Source of the DNA: Diphasiastrum complanatum
Taxonomy: Eukaryota > Streptophyta > Lycopodiopsida > Lycopodiales > Lycopodiaceae
Assembly: GCA_029204225.1 (NCBI GenBank)
Contig: CM055092.1
Coordinates: 61,121,302-61,185,301, forward strand
DNA: 64,000 nt
Reading direction: 5' to 3'
Shown: piece after piece, positions 11,315 through 22,046 of the stretch
Position numbering within the stretch: the stretch's first letter is position 1
Layout: every line of letters begins with the position of its first letter
Program-made: the position numbers and the translations under genes
The notes under the pieces: model-generated
What the model saw: the letters and a program-made list of their open reading frames with translations, nothing else
Databases searched by the model: none
What the model was told of the DNA's origin: nothing

Positions 11315-12499
11315 TGCTGGATTATTATTGTTCTTCTTACTAATCGACTAATTGGTTTTAATCCTCATCCAAGTTCTACGGATTTTCCCGTGTTTTTATA
11401 CAGTCTATAGAATTACAAGTGTTTATACACAGTCTGCAGAAATACACAGAGTTTGACAACAGTGTTGTATTTTTTTCTCTCTCTTTACAATCCAGATTCT
11501 GTCGCCTGTCAAGAATTACGAGTAAAATTATAGTGTCGCATTTTTTGCATTTTAGCGACACTATCGCCTATCAGAAATTACGTGTAAAAATGCAGTGTCA
11601 CATTTTTCGCATTTTTCGCCTATCAGGATTTGCGAGTAAAACTGCAAAGTCGCATTTTTCGCATTTTTCAAAGTGCCTCAAATGTTAAGGAAATGACTTT
11701 GGGCAAAAAGCCGACACTGTCGTCTTTTTGCAACACTGTCACCTATGATAGTTTTAGTTCATTTCTGCAGAATAACAGTTTTAGTTCATTTATGCAGACA
11801 GACTGTTTACGACCAATTTTCATCGCTTATCAGCAATCAATTTATGAAAAAGAACTGGATGAATGCCAACAGACTCCAGCCAACTGGCAATTGCATTTGA
11901 CGACCTAATTACTTAGTATAAATCAGCTGTTCATACATCTCTTTTCATGTAGCGAATCAACATTGTGAATTATGAAGGAGTTGAGTGTTATTACATGACA
12001 CTTCCTATGCTCTCATCAAGCACATCGTTCATAATTAAAAAGTATTGTAATCAAGCTTGAACTTTCTTGAGCATTCTAGCTCAGTCTTTTAGAGATTTAT
12101 TTTAGAGTTGCTATTGCGCGACTGCTTATCAACAGAGCTGCTGATTATCAGACTTATTCTCAGATACTCAGAGATAGCTTAGAGTGTGTGGTTTGTATCT
12201 ACTATTGTCTTGCACTCATTAGCATCTGATTTTATTTTTCTGAATCAATATTATTTCTTATTGCGTTCAGTTAATGTCAGAATGCATGCATCTTTGTATT
12301 GCTTTTGTAACTGATAGAATTCGTTTGAAAAATTCAATACTTTATGTTTGGCTATGTAATCACTTAGTATCTAGAAAAAGTTAGTTGCTAAAGATTGAAT
12401 GTGATTTCCATCACTACTGCTTTGTTCAATCTTTTATAGGCATAGTCATGCATTGGAAGTAGGAACTTTCTGCATTCCATTATCTACCTATTTCCGACA
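11315..12499 (+). repeat. 3' LTR of the interrupted plus-strand copia
   Basis: Begins TGCTGGATTATT right after the purine tract and ends CCGACA near 12499 (TG to CA, about 1.18 kb). No second copy is present in the window, so the right end is inferred. It contains the short tandem repeats noted separately. Confidence 0.55.
11497..11690 (+). repeat. Three imperfect tandem units inside the LTR
   Basis: The block CGCC-TATCAG-ATTxxGxGTAAAA followed by GTCGCATTTTTxGCATTTT recurs three times with units of about 60-70 bp. A 26-bp duplication (TTTTAGTTCATTT, then TGCAGA) follows at 11750-11803. Confidence 0.7.
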
Positions 12500-12615
12500 A
12501 GATAGGGGTGGTAGACACTAGCATCTTCAAAGCCTCAAAGCTTTGATATAATTCATCAGTCCAAACAACAAGTGGACTGATTTTTGAATGCCTCTAAGCT
12601 TTCTTCTTATTACCC
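12500..12615 (-). pseudogene. Possible gypsy RT-RNase H fragment
   Basis: The minus strand reads VVWTDELYQSFEALK followed by STTPI, which resembles the Ty3/gypsy junction of RT and RNase H. It is too short to be sure. The Lys-rich reading to its right (to 12760) is not recognisable. Confidence 0.35.
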
Positions 12616-12826
12616 TTATTAGTTTTACTTTTAGCTTTCTTCACTCTACCTTTTTTCAATTGTATAGTTGAATTTTTTCCTATTAAAGAACCCAAAACAT
12701 AGGATAAGTCATCTAATTTGCAAACTTGCATTAATACATATTGTCGGAGTTACTCTTACTTCCCTCTTTTTCTAAAACCTTTTTTTGGTCAAAAACTTCA
12801 AAGACTCGCTAAATAAATATGTAAGC

Positions 12827-13118
12827 TATGCTAAGCATAACATAAAGACTTTAGGTTGACATGCTCAATATAGAATGGTAGTCAAGTTTTACCCTCCTAT
12901 GTTGAGCATAGCAAGTCCCTTGACTTTTTGAGGCTACACTACGCTCAACATAACAACCTTTTACAACGTCTTACACCTGCTATGTTGATCATAACAACTA
13001 TTATCTGTTTATGCCTATTCGATATGTTGGGCATAGGAAATAGTTTATTTAACTCAATGATGGCTATGCCTAGCATAGCTCTTGTAAGTTTTGTTTACAC
13101 AATACTATGTTGAACATA
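12827..13118. repeat. Phased array of a 13-bp near-palindrome
   Basis: Eight copies of TATGYTNRRCATA (best form TATGCTNAGCATA) start at 12827, 12860, 12898, 12940, 12981, 13023, 13065 and 13106. From the third on, the spacing is 42, 41, 42, 42 and 41 bp, about four DNA turns, and the 28-29-bp spacers look unrelated. Individual copies have one to three mismatches. It is not a CRISPR array by context. It could be a decayed minisatellite or a set of binding sites. Confidence 0.7.
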
Positions 13119-13389
13119 TCGAAGAGTCCGAGTTCTTATGTGCTTCTTTGCTCGTTATGGAAAACTAAATTATTTTGATGAAAATTGCAGGGTTGATAGT
13201 GGAACCAGGACTACAAGATGAAGATGACTGTGATTCAAAGAATAAGATTTTCCACAAAGAATTAAGACTTTCAAAGGTTGGAGACATCAACTAGCTAGAC
13301 CTGAAGGCACTTTGCGCACAAGAGATAAGCATGCCTTACAATATAAAGAATTCGACATAGAGCCTTATAAAATATGATAATTTCTACCA

Positions 13390-13510
13390 AGTTGCCTTCC
13401 ATATTGGCCAGGTAATTGTTTTGCTATGCTTAGCATAGTAATTTGTCTTTGTCTGCCAACTTACTTTCCATAGTGGCCAGATAATTGCTTTGCTATGCTC
13501 AATATAGAAT
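13390..13510 (+). repeat. 69-bp tandem duplication carrying the same palindrome
   Basis: Two units (CTTxCCATA-TGGCCAG-TAATTG-TTTGCTATGCT) place further copies of the motif at 13425 and 13494. Confidence 0.75.
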
Positions 13511-14394
13511 GTATGTTTTTAAAATATATGATTAAGTTAATTTTAACACAATTCTAATTTTTTGTTTGCTTTATTTTCTTATGTTCAGGAATTTTAGTTA
13601 AAAAGAACTCTTTATATCTTCTATAAGATTTGAAGAGTTCTTTAATATTCAAAATTCGACATTTAGCTTAATTTTTTAACTTAGAAAAAGAAAAGATGTC
13701 TAGAGTCATTCAATTTATAATACAATTTCCTATTGAGTGGGTAATTGAAAAGGTTTTTCCTAAGAAGGTTCCCTTCAAAACTTTAAAAAGTAAAGTATAA
13801 AAAATAAAATCACATTTTTGGGTAAAATTATTTTTTTAAGTGCAGGCTTTTTGACTTTTTAAAGTCCTCAAAATGCACATACCATATTTTCAAAAATACA
13901 TTAGTAAGAAACTACACAATTATGTGCATTGCAAATTTGATATTGTTTTAAAAAATATCACAAACAAAAAATGAACTTAAAATTCATATAGCTGATTAAC
14001 TCTTCACTAAGATGTGTTATAGGTACTTTCATAAATCATTAATAAATTAATCATATTTTAAATACCATCTAAATATTGGCATCTAGATATTTTCAAAACA
14101 TTATAATGATGCATTAGATTGCATAAAAAGTATCCAATAAATTTTTTTCATAACAAATAAATTTATCAAAACACAGAATAATAGTGCATAAATAAACAAG
14201 AACTTTTAATAAATCTAAGAATAAGCTCATGAAGCATAATATCTCAAATATATCATTGTGAATCTCACAAGAAAAACCTTGATTTTCAGATTTGGTACTT
14301 TCCATTCAAATATAAGTATCCAATAACATACGGTTCTAGACAATTACATTTATATCTGCAAATCAATATCCAGCAACATATTTTTCCTAAGGTA
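13511..14394. other. No gene seen
   Basis: Very AT-rich. Short frames only, none protein-like. Confidence 0.5.
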
Positions 14395-16380
14395 TCAAAC
14401 AATATCTAGTAACATCTCAAGTAAGGCCTTCTTGGCTGATTGAGAGGCTTGCCTCTCATCAACGACATCAATAGCCCTATCATTGAAATCTTGAGGGGGC
14501 TCAATAATATCATCTCTCAACCCAACTAGCTCCCCTTCTTCATTTAGTAATCAGATGAGGCACTTTGGAACCTCTCACTATTGTCGACTGCTGAGTCCCA
14601 ACTTCTTGATCTTCATCTGGAAGTTCTCAAATAGCAGCCACTCTCATCTCAATATAGGTTGTTTGAACTTCATCCATTTCAACAGCTACGCAATTCCTAT
14701 TTTTCATAAGGGCACAACATGTGGTAGTACTTACATGTAAAAGTAAATAAAAGAATCAATAATTTGCAAAAAACTGTCTCAATTTTCGAGTGACAACTGG
14801 ACAAAAAATGACATTACTACATTGCTCATTGCAATGAATCCGTGATCTCTTTTTCTCATGGGCATCATAGTAGCCCGTGGTCATCATTTCAAAAGAACTG
14901 ATAAGTCAGCAGCCTAGTGCACATTCAAGATTTGTTTTGTTCCTGCATATGTTATACCATATTAGTATTCAGAGATACATTTTCAAACATTAACTAAATC
15001 AAAATAAATATCACAATGTGTAATTAAAATGACATACAATACAAGGTGCTCAATAGCATGACATGTAGTTTTCAGAGATGCAATGATTGATGACAATTGA
15101 GCCGCGCTATGGAAAATCACACATCTCCATAAAGAAGATGTTGTCAAGGCAGCAAAATCAATTACCAGCTTCATTATTTGAGGGTAAAAAAATGGTTTCA
15201 AGTCATTAATGGAGCAAGGCATTCTGAAACCATATGGAATATCCACAATAGCAAGAGTATACTGATGCTTTGGGACATCTTCTATCGATTTCGAGACATC
15301 AAAACAAACAACTTGATATGTAAATGTCCTCATCGGATCCAAAAGACAAGCGAAGGTTTTATAATCCTCAGACATTGGTGGGAAAAAATCTTTTAACTGA
15401 ATCCTCATTCGTTCTTCCTTAGCCCTCTGTATATGCGATAAAAAGTTTCAAGGGCAATCCAAGTCCTCTCCAGCCTTTGCCTTCTTTGGTTGTAAAACCA
15501 CAAGAACAAATATATAGGTTTAATAATACATTATAAAGATTTAAAACAAAACCTAAATATATTATTTTTACATTCTTACCTTATAGTTATGGAAAGCCAA
15601 AAAAAATCTAAATAGAGCTTTCGTTGAGCTGGTAGTCGGAGAGTTTTGTTTGACCTCATCCTAGCTGGCACAATTCAGCCGCTTCATCATCACCTCTTGA
15701 ATTCGGATGAATACTTTGTGACTGCAGATATACCATGATGAGAAAAAATAATAATAATTGTGAATGGTAAGCAACAGAAACTTGATGTCATGCATCGCGT
15801 TGGTGTTACTAACTCGATGCAGTGCATCGAGTTGGTGTATTAGTATACCAACAATTGGTACACCAACTCAATGCACTGCATCGAGTTAGTACACCACTCA
15901 ATGCTCTACATAGACTAAGTACCGCCAACTCAATCAAGTAAATAGATTAGCAAAGCTAGTATTATATTAATAACAACATTAAATGACTGAATATCAAAAT
16001 AGCTTACTTCTTAAACTCAAGGTGCATTTCGTCCATGCTAAGCTCCTTTGAGACTACACGTGAAAGCACTGACACAATGGTGGTCTCATCCTTGATTCCC
16101 TAAAGAGATCTCCATTAGTGCCCCCTCATATCATCAACGAGCATCACAATCTGAAGGTCAAGCTTCTTTGTAGCCTCTTTCAACAAAGCTTCAAGAACAG
16201 CTTTTTCCTTCGAGACCTTCTGGCCCTTCAGCTCCTTATTCTCCCACATTTCAAAAATAGTGTCTTGAATATCCCACACCTATCCTTGATGAAAAGATAA
16301 TTGAAACCATGAATCATATTTATGTAGTCCATGTGACTTTTCAGACTCATCAACGACAACTCCAACCTCTAGCAAACATT
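14395..16380 (-). pseudogene. Broken multi-exon gene with an N4/N6-type DNA methyltransferase domain
   Basis: Exons read on the minus strand in the order 16380-16008, 15721-15580, about 15495-15043, 14942 to about 14770, and about 14733-14395. Good splice sites join them: donor GTAAGC at 16007, acceptor CTGCAG at 15722, donor GTAAGAATG at 15579, donor at 15042, acceptor GCAG at 14943. The first part is helical (KAVLEALLKEATKKLD). The third exon holds AIVDIPYGF (15243-15229), like motif IV (D-P-P-Y) of amino-methyltransferases. The last exon holds STTTCCALMKNR and VAVEMDEVQ, like the SAM-binding motif I region and its acidic residue. This motif order (IV before I) fits beta-class N4/N6 enzymes (PF01555-like). 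Several in-frame stops and one shift near 14550 show it is dead. The 5' end is cut by a copia fragment at 16381. Role and origin (host or transposon gene) are unknown. Confidence 0.65.
15811..15897. repeat. Inverted repeat in the methyltransferase gene intron
   Basis: Arms of about 30 bp (AACTCGATGCAGTGCATCGA at 15811 and its reverse complement near 15890) with one or two mismatches. Each arm is itself palindromic around the TGCA core. It would fold into a strong hairpin in the intron 15722-16007. Confidence 0.75.
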
Positions 16381-17090
16381 GCTACTTGCATAGCATCCAT
16401 CCAACTCTTAGATTTACAAGCATCTTCATAGCATGTTGGCTCATTAACATTGAAGTAAGAAAGGTGTAAGATGTGAAAGATGATGAGCCTTCCCTTTGAT
16501 CACCTTGACCATCATAGGTGAGCCTCAATGGCTCGGTCCTTGCCCTTGTAAATCTTCCTGGAATTCTTGGAGTTCTTGCATCTTGAGGTGGATCCTCAAG
16601 TTCTTCTTCACTTGGAAGCTCCTCCTCCATCCTAGCATGATCCTTGGCATCAAGATGTTTAGAAGCATTATCATCCAAATCACAAGCATGTCCTTCATAA
16701 AAAATAACATCCCTACTCACTATCACCTTGCTAGTGATGGGATTGAAGACTCTATATCCTTTGCTATTCTCACCATATCCCACAATGATGCCTTTGATGG
16801 ATATTGCATCATCCTTCTTCCTTTTATCCAAGGATTGGTGCACATAGCAAGTCGATCCAAAAACTTTGAGATCCTTGAGATTGGACTTCTCTCCAAATAG
16901 AGCTTTAAATGGTGTGATTCCTCCAATGGCTTGGTTAGGCAATCTATTGCACAAATAATTAGCACAAGTTATCGCCTCACCCCAAAATGGTTTGGATAGA
17001 GAAGCATCTAGCCTTAAGGCCTTACCACTGTCACAAAGAGATCTATTTCTCCTCTCACTCAGTCCATTTTGTTGAGGGGTGTATGGACAT
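16381..17090 (-). pseudogene. Element A-family integrase-linker fragment
   Basis: Nearly the same sequence as 7067-7740 of element A. It reads CNRLPNQAIGG, FGSTCYVHQ, VGYGENSKGYRVF and VIVSRDVIF without the stop that breaks element A, and then LRLTYDGQGD and the beginning of the RT domain. Both ends are abrupt: the left end joins the methyltransferase gene and the right end joins an LTR-like segment. Confidence 0.85.
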
Positions 17091-17300
17091 GATTTGAATA
17101 ATTAGGGATGTAGAAATGGACCAATAGGATTTAGAGGCCAGGGTCCTCCTCTCTATTATAAAAAGGGACCAACTCGAGTTGCTCCTCATGTTCATTTCCT
17201 CATTTCAATAAAGCAGATTGGTTCTCTTCAGAAATGGATTGATGAATGTCCTTGCTCTTCTTATTTCCTCTTCCATCTCTCATGTTATTATACTTTTCAA
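17091..17300 (+). repeat. LTR fragment with TATA box
   Basis: Resembles 32465-32600: CCAATAGGATTT, GGGTC, then TATAAAAAGG (about 17157) and a pyrimidine-rich stretch. It is probably the R-U5 part of a copia LTR in plus orientation. Confidence 0.5.
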
Positions 17301-17880
17301 GTGACAATGATGGATAGTACATATCTACCAAATTCAAGGCTTTTTGTGATGAGCATGGGATCAAGATGGAGTATACAACACCAAGGACCCCACAACAAAT
17401 TGGAGTGGCCGAGAGGAAGAATAGGACTTTATGTGAAAAGTGCCAAAGTCATGAGGTTAAGTGCTAACCTTGATAAGCCATTTTGAAATCAAGCTTTGTT
17501 GTGTGCTAATTTCTTGTGCAATAGGTGGTCGAGTGCTATTTTGGATGGAGGGACACCTTTTGAGATGCTAATCAAGAGGAGGCCGAGTGTCTACTTTCTT
17601 AAAACTTTTGGATGCACATGTTATGTCAACATAACTCTTGATGATAGGACAAAGGAGGATCCATCTTCAAGGAAAGGTATATTTGTTGGATATAGTGAGG
17701 TGAGTAAAGTCTACAAGGTTTACATTCCTTCTACTAATAAGGTGATTATTGGTAGAGATGTCATTTTTGATGAGGAGAACATTCCAAAAATATCTTCAAG
17801 TACTATTGATGGTGATGTGGATGGATCTAACATTCTTGATGGCAAGGCTCACATATGATGAGAAAGGTAAGCAAGTGGAA
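17301..17880 (+). pseudogene. Copia integrase-linker fragment, B-like
   Basis: Reads GVAERKNRTL (with the catalytic Glu), then after a shift CNRWSSAILDGG, FGCTCYVNITLDDR and VGYSEVSK. The last two are near-identical to element B's integrase tail. It ends around the LTYDEKGKQ homologue near 17870. Stops and frame changes show decay. Confidence 0.85.
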
Positions 17881-17899
17881 GTGACTCATTTTGCTGTTC

Positions 17900-18275
17900 T
17901 CACATGCTTTGGTGAATCTTATGTGTAGATGATGCTATGAAAGTAGATGGATGTTTTCATGATTTTCCAAAAACTAATGGATCTGGAAAAGAAGTCTTAG
18001 TCAATGATTTTGATGGGTCAAGTGGAAGATCAAGAGGTTGATCTCAAAGGGCTTCAACAAGTCAAAAGGGAAGTTGGCAATTTAGAGCTAGTCAAGAGCA
18101 TCAAAGGAGAGTCAATTGGCAAAGATGTTTTGGATATGCTTTTGCAGGTTATTGAAGACTCAATTAAGGTCAAAGGAGCAGCAAGGAAGTGTTGTTCAAG
18201 TTTACTTTACTTGTTCTATCTCACGTTTGAGCAATTTCATATGGATGTGTGCAAATTGTTAAGATATAGTAAAAG
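17900..18275 (+). other. Unrecognised ORF-containing stretch
   Basis: An open frame from 18004 codes a Lys/Glu-rich helical segment (SIKGESIGKDVLDMLLQVIE) before running into the next copia fragment on the opposite strand. It may be copia linker or captured DNA. No family recognised. Confidence 0.3.
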
Positions 18276-19586
18276 TAGAATTTGCTCCACTGGAGTATCT
18301 ATGCTCTTAGAATTTTCCATGTGGAATGTTTTCAACATATAAAGAGCATATCTAGATTGACATATAAAAGCATAATCTTCATGAAAGTCAATCTCTAGGC
18401 CTAGTATGTAATGGATCTCTCCTAGATCTTGCATTTTAAATTCACTTCTAAGTGCTAGCTTAGTTTCTTCAACTAGCTTGATGCAACTTCCACAAAGAAT
18501 AATGTCATCAGCATAAATTAGAAGAATGACAACATTACTATCAACAAACTTTAGATACATGGAAGGATCATAGTCACTAAGGACAAATCCTAGTGAGATA
18601 AGAAAAGAGTTGAGTCTTGAATACCATAATCTTGGTACTTGCTTTAGTCCATAAAGACTTTTGAAGAGCAAGCACACTTTGGAGTCATCCTTGATGAATC
18701 CTTGAGGTTGTTCCATATATATCTCCTCCTCAAGATAACCATTTAAAAAAGCATTGAATGCATCTAATTGGAACACGTTCCATTTGAAAAAACAAGCAAG
18801 AGAGATAAGAATTCTTATTGTCACCATCTTTGCAATAGGTGCAAAGGTCTCTTCATAGTCAAGGCCATGGATTTGAGCAAATCCTTTAGCACATAATATT
18901 GCCTTGTACTTGTTGGTGGTGCCATCATGATTGTATTCGATTCGGAATACCCACTTGCATCCAATCACATGCTTGTTGGATGGTGGATCCACAAGCTCCC
19001 AAGTGTTGTTGGTGATCAATGCATCATACTCTTGCTTCATGGCATCATACCACTCGGTATTGACTGCCTCTTGAACATTCTTTGGCTCTTTATCAGAAAC
19101 AAAGAAGGCATAATTATTGGAATCAAGATCCACTTGCTTGCCTTTATCAACATATGAGAACCTCTTGGGATCGGATCTCTCTCATAGATCTTCTTGGTGA
19201 AAAAAATCCGAGGAGACTCCTCTTCAATTCTCAACCCCATCACTTCATAATTGACTTAAATAGCAATAGTTGGTGATGCATCTAGAGATGCTTTGATCTC
19301 GGCCCCTTCCAAATTGGATTTTTGCTCTTCATGAAAAATAACATCTCTAGTCTCAATCACATTTGAGGTAGAGAGTATAAAGACTCTCTAGGCCTTCTTG
19401 GTGGATGAATATCCAATCATGATCCCTTTGCATGACGTAGGATCATCTTTCTTCCTTGTTTCAAGGGAATGTGGGCAAAATATATGCATCCAAAAAATCT
19501 AGGGTGGTCAACCTTAGGCTTCTTCATAAATAAGATCTCATATAGTGACTTTCCACCAAGGGAAATAATGAACATAGGATTGTATT
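18276..19586 (-). pseudogene. Copia integrase tail and reverse transcriptase fragment
   Basis: The frame from 19133 contains NTWELVDPPSNKHVIGCKW, LDAFNAFLNG and the YADDIILCG catalytic loop. It stops being copia-like after SIDTPVEQI near 18276. To the right, 19160-19560 carries the preceding linker and integrase tail in shifted frames. Gag and RNase H are absent. It is related to the copia interrupted by element A. Confidence 0.85.
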
Positions 19587-20020
19587 TTACACACAAAATT
19601 GCAAGATATCATCACTATAGCTAATGGATAGATGAATCCAAGAGAATACATGTATAGGCATGAAATGAGATAAGAGAGAGAGAATCATATTCTCCCACGC
19701 TTGTACACTATTTATAACAGGTATATGCCCTATTTTGAATGTGGTTCCCTCGATAGAAACTTCTAGATCCAGAATCCTACTCACAATATGGACTAGATTC
19801 AATGTACCAATCATTCAAATTTGAATGGGTCCAAACTCGCCTACTTAGTTTCCCTCATTTTCCAAAAGTGGTAATTCAAAAACTTTCTTGAGGGCAGACA
19901 AGTTTCTTGAGTTTCTTGAGGATGGCATCTTTTTTGAGGGCCATCGAGAATAGCTGAATGCTCATGGAGTTGGAGGAGGAGGAGGAGGAGGAGATTGAGG
20001 CCATTTTTGGATTCTGTCCA
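19587..20020. other. No gene recognised
   Basis: Possibly an LTR remnant (ACACACAAAATTGCAAGATA onward). The plus frame near 19960 encodes a run of Glu, likely chance from GGA repeats. Confidence 0.35.
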
Positions 20021-20206
20021 AAAAGCAGCGGTGCAGACCTACGCCTATACCTTGACTCTCTGCGCCAGATCGCACCAAGCAAGCTCTCAAAGGGGACACA
20101 TGTGGTAGGGAATGTGATCATAGATGCAAGTGCACAGATTGGGGAGGGATATCTAATCGGGCCAGACGTATTGATCGGGCAGGGGTGTGTGATCGAAGAT
20201 GGAGAA
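20021..20206 (+). pseudogene. GDP-mannose pyrophosphorylase exon fragment
   Basis: The frame reads LRLYLDSLRQ, GTHVVGNVIIDASAQIGEG and LIGPDVLIGQGCVIEDG. This is the join of the nucleotidyltransferase domain and the left-handed beta-helix (hexapeptide repeats) of plant mannose-1-phosphate guanylyltransferase. The enzyme makes GDP-mannose for cell-wall, glycan and ascorbate synthesis. Only this exon-sized piece is present: the N-terminal catalytic part and the rest of the helix are missing. A GGTGCAG acceptor-like site precedes it. The next gene fragment lies only 150 bp away on the same strand, which suggests capture by a transposon. Confidence 0.8.
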
Positions 20207-20359
20207 AAGAAATACAATGCATGAGCAACTTAGCAAAGGAAGAAGAAAATGCTGACTTCTACATAAGTCGACATTTATGCCCATGCTTTACCGTCCACCT
20301 CATCTCTATTTATGTTTGGTCTCTCTGCTTTATTATATGCCTATTCATCAACAACAGCG

Positions 20360-20713
20360 ATGGCCATGAAGAGATCCAACCATGCCCTCCTTCGCCTCCT
20401 TTTGCTTATGTTCATCACCCTTACTGGTCACAAGATGCAGCAGGTGTTGGCGTAGTCTACTTGCCCCAGCAACACCTAGCAGACACTTGATCCTTGCGCC
20501 ACTGACCTTACAGGAGACAACGGGGATCCCAGTGCACAATTTTGCAATGTTATAAGCAGCGTTGATTCCACATGTATGTACAAAGTCATGTCATCTACCA
20601 GTCTTTCCACGGCGGACCTTGCGAAGGCCATGTAGATGCCTAAAAAATGTGGCCTCGCAGAGATTAAATGCCAATGGAGCTCATTGAAGGTGGGTCCTCT
20701 AGAGTCCATATGA
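20360..20713 (+). pseudogene. Lipid-transfer-protein-like pseudogene
   Basis: One frame runs from ATG 20360 to TGA 20711-20713 with three in-frame TAG codons. It begins with a signal-peptide-like stretch (basic residues, then LLRLLLLMFITLT). Cysteines follow in the eight-cysteine order of the prolamin superfamily: STC, DPC, QFC (the paired Cys-Cys reduced to Phe-Cys), STCMY (Cys-x-Cys reduced to Cys-x-Tyr), KKC and IKC, so six of eight remain. Phrases such as SSVDSTCMYKVM and MPKKCGLA fit secreted non-specific lipid-transfer proteins. All three stops are TAG and could come from CAG by C-to-T change. The gene is dead. Confidence 0.72.
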
Positions 20714-20745
20714 TCTTGAAGGTGGGTCCTCTAGAGTCCATATGA
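20684..20745 (+). repeat. 31-bp tandem duplication
   Basis: Two copies of TTGAAGGTGGGTCCTCTAGA plus 11 further bases, overlapping the end of the lipid-transfer pseudogene. Confidence 0.9.
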
Positions 20746-20897
20746 TCTTGCCCCCTGGTGTCTACATTAATTGATTTCTTTGATCAGAAACAACAGATCA
20801 AAATCTGGTTCTCTTTCATTGTCTTGTACGTAGATTATTCCACTTTTGTAATAACAGTGAAGATCAAGAAATTATTCTATTTGTATTACTATTAACA

Positions 20898-21420
20898 TGT
20901 CTCATATTGGTAGCTCATCGTCTTCATCATCCAATGAGGCTAGAATCATTTACAAGTTCAATGGTTCTAACTTTTACATCTGGAAGTTAAAACTCCGGAT
21001 GATGGTGATAGATAGAGATCTTTGGGATGAAGTAGAAGGTTCTGACTTGAAACCAAATGATGGTGATTAAGCAAAGGTATGGAAGATCAAAGATCATAAG
21101 GCCTTAGCATGTATCACACTCAATTTGGCCAACTCCCAAATATCCCAAGTTACCATGTGCAAAACCTCTAAGGATGCGTTAATTACGTTCAACAATGATT
21201 TTTCAATTTGTGTTCCCAATGTTCTTTATGTTCCTCAACTATCAAAGAACCTATTATCAATCTCTAAGATAACTGATGAGGGATACACTGTTACTTTATC
21301 TTCTGAGCAATGTACAATCTTCTATGAAGATACTACTTTGACTACATGTACTAGAGTTGAAAATCTATATCTATCTCTAACTCAGGTGCATTAGCTAGTA
21401 TCTCTCATGAAAATGTAAAC
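20898..21420 (+). pseudogene. Copia gag joined to the pre-integrase region by deletion
   Basis: Reads gag (FNGSNFYIWKLKLRMM, LWDEVEGSD, one stop at 21069) and then passes straight to PNVLYVPQLSKNLLSISKI of the protease-integrase link near 21190. The zinc knuckle and protease are deleted. No LTR could be assigned. Confidence 0.8.
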
Positions 21421-21499
21421 AACAATGCTATTTTCTGGCATAGTCTATTTAAACACGTGAATACAAGATCACTTTCCTATATGCATAGTAATAATCTAG

Positions 21500-22034
21500 C
21501 TTGAATTTAACAAATGAAACTCAAAAAAAATCACAAAGATTTGGAAACACTCTAGGCTCTCATTTTCTCTCTTCTAGCAATTTCTAGCACCTAGAATCTT
21601 GATTTCTTGATCACAATAGAGCTAAACACAACATAGTGAACTTTTTCTAACATCTGAGATTGAAATACACTCTTGAAAAAGTCCAACAACTTAAAATTAA
21701 GAGATCCTATCAATTTAAGGGTTTCTCCAAAAATGCAAACTATTGAATCAAGAAAAATCTAAATGCAAAAACTAGAATTTTGATATATCATCTATCAAAA
21801 TGTATGATCCTCTACCATGAGCAATTTTTGTCACCACATTCCAATGAGTGGTTTAAAAAATCAGCCATCTACAAGTGGTTTGACCTAAAATGACTTTTAG
21901 ATCACAAAGATCCCATCTACGATGTTGAAAAGGCTTGATTTGAGTTAGTAACACCTCCAAATCTACATAGAATTTATGACGCCCTCAAATCCATCTCTAG
22001 ATATGATGAAAACACAAACTTTGGTCTACAACCT
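21500..22034 (-). other. Leader of minus-strand element G
   Basis: Non-coding DNA left of a primer site. The element's genes are missing: the copia remnant to the left is on the other strand. Confidence 0.45.
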
Positions 22035-22046
22035 GCTCTGATACCA
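22035..22046 (-). other. Primer-binding site of element G
   Basis: Minus strand TGGTATCAGAGC next to the LTR at 22047. Confidence 0.85.

Noticed and set aside
12827-13118. CRISPR-like array
   Set aside because: The repeat is only 13 bp and imperfect, no cas genes are present, and the sequence is plant nuclear DNA.
19958-20020. Poly-Glu N-terminus of the pyrophosphorylase fragment
   Set aside because: The GGA run lies before the homologous exon and does not match the enzyme family.
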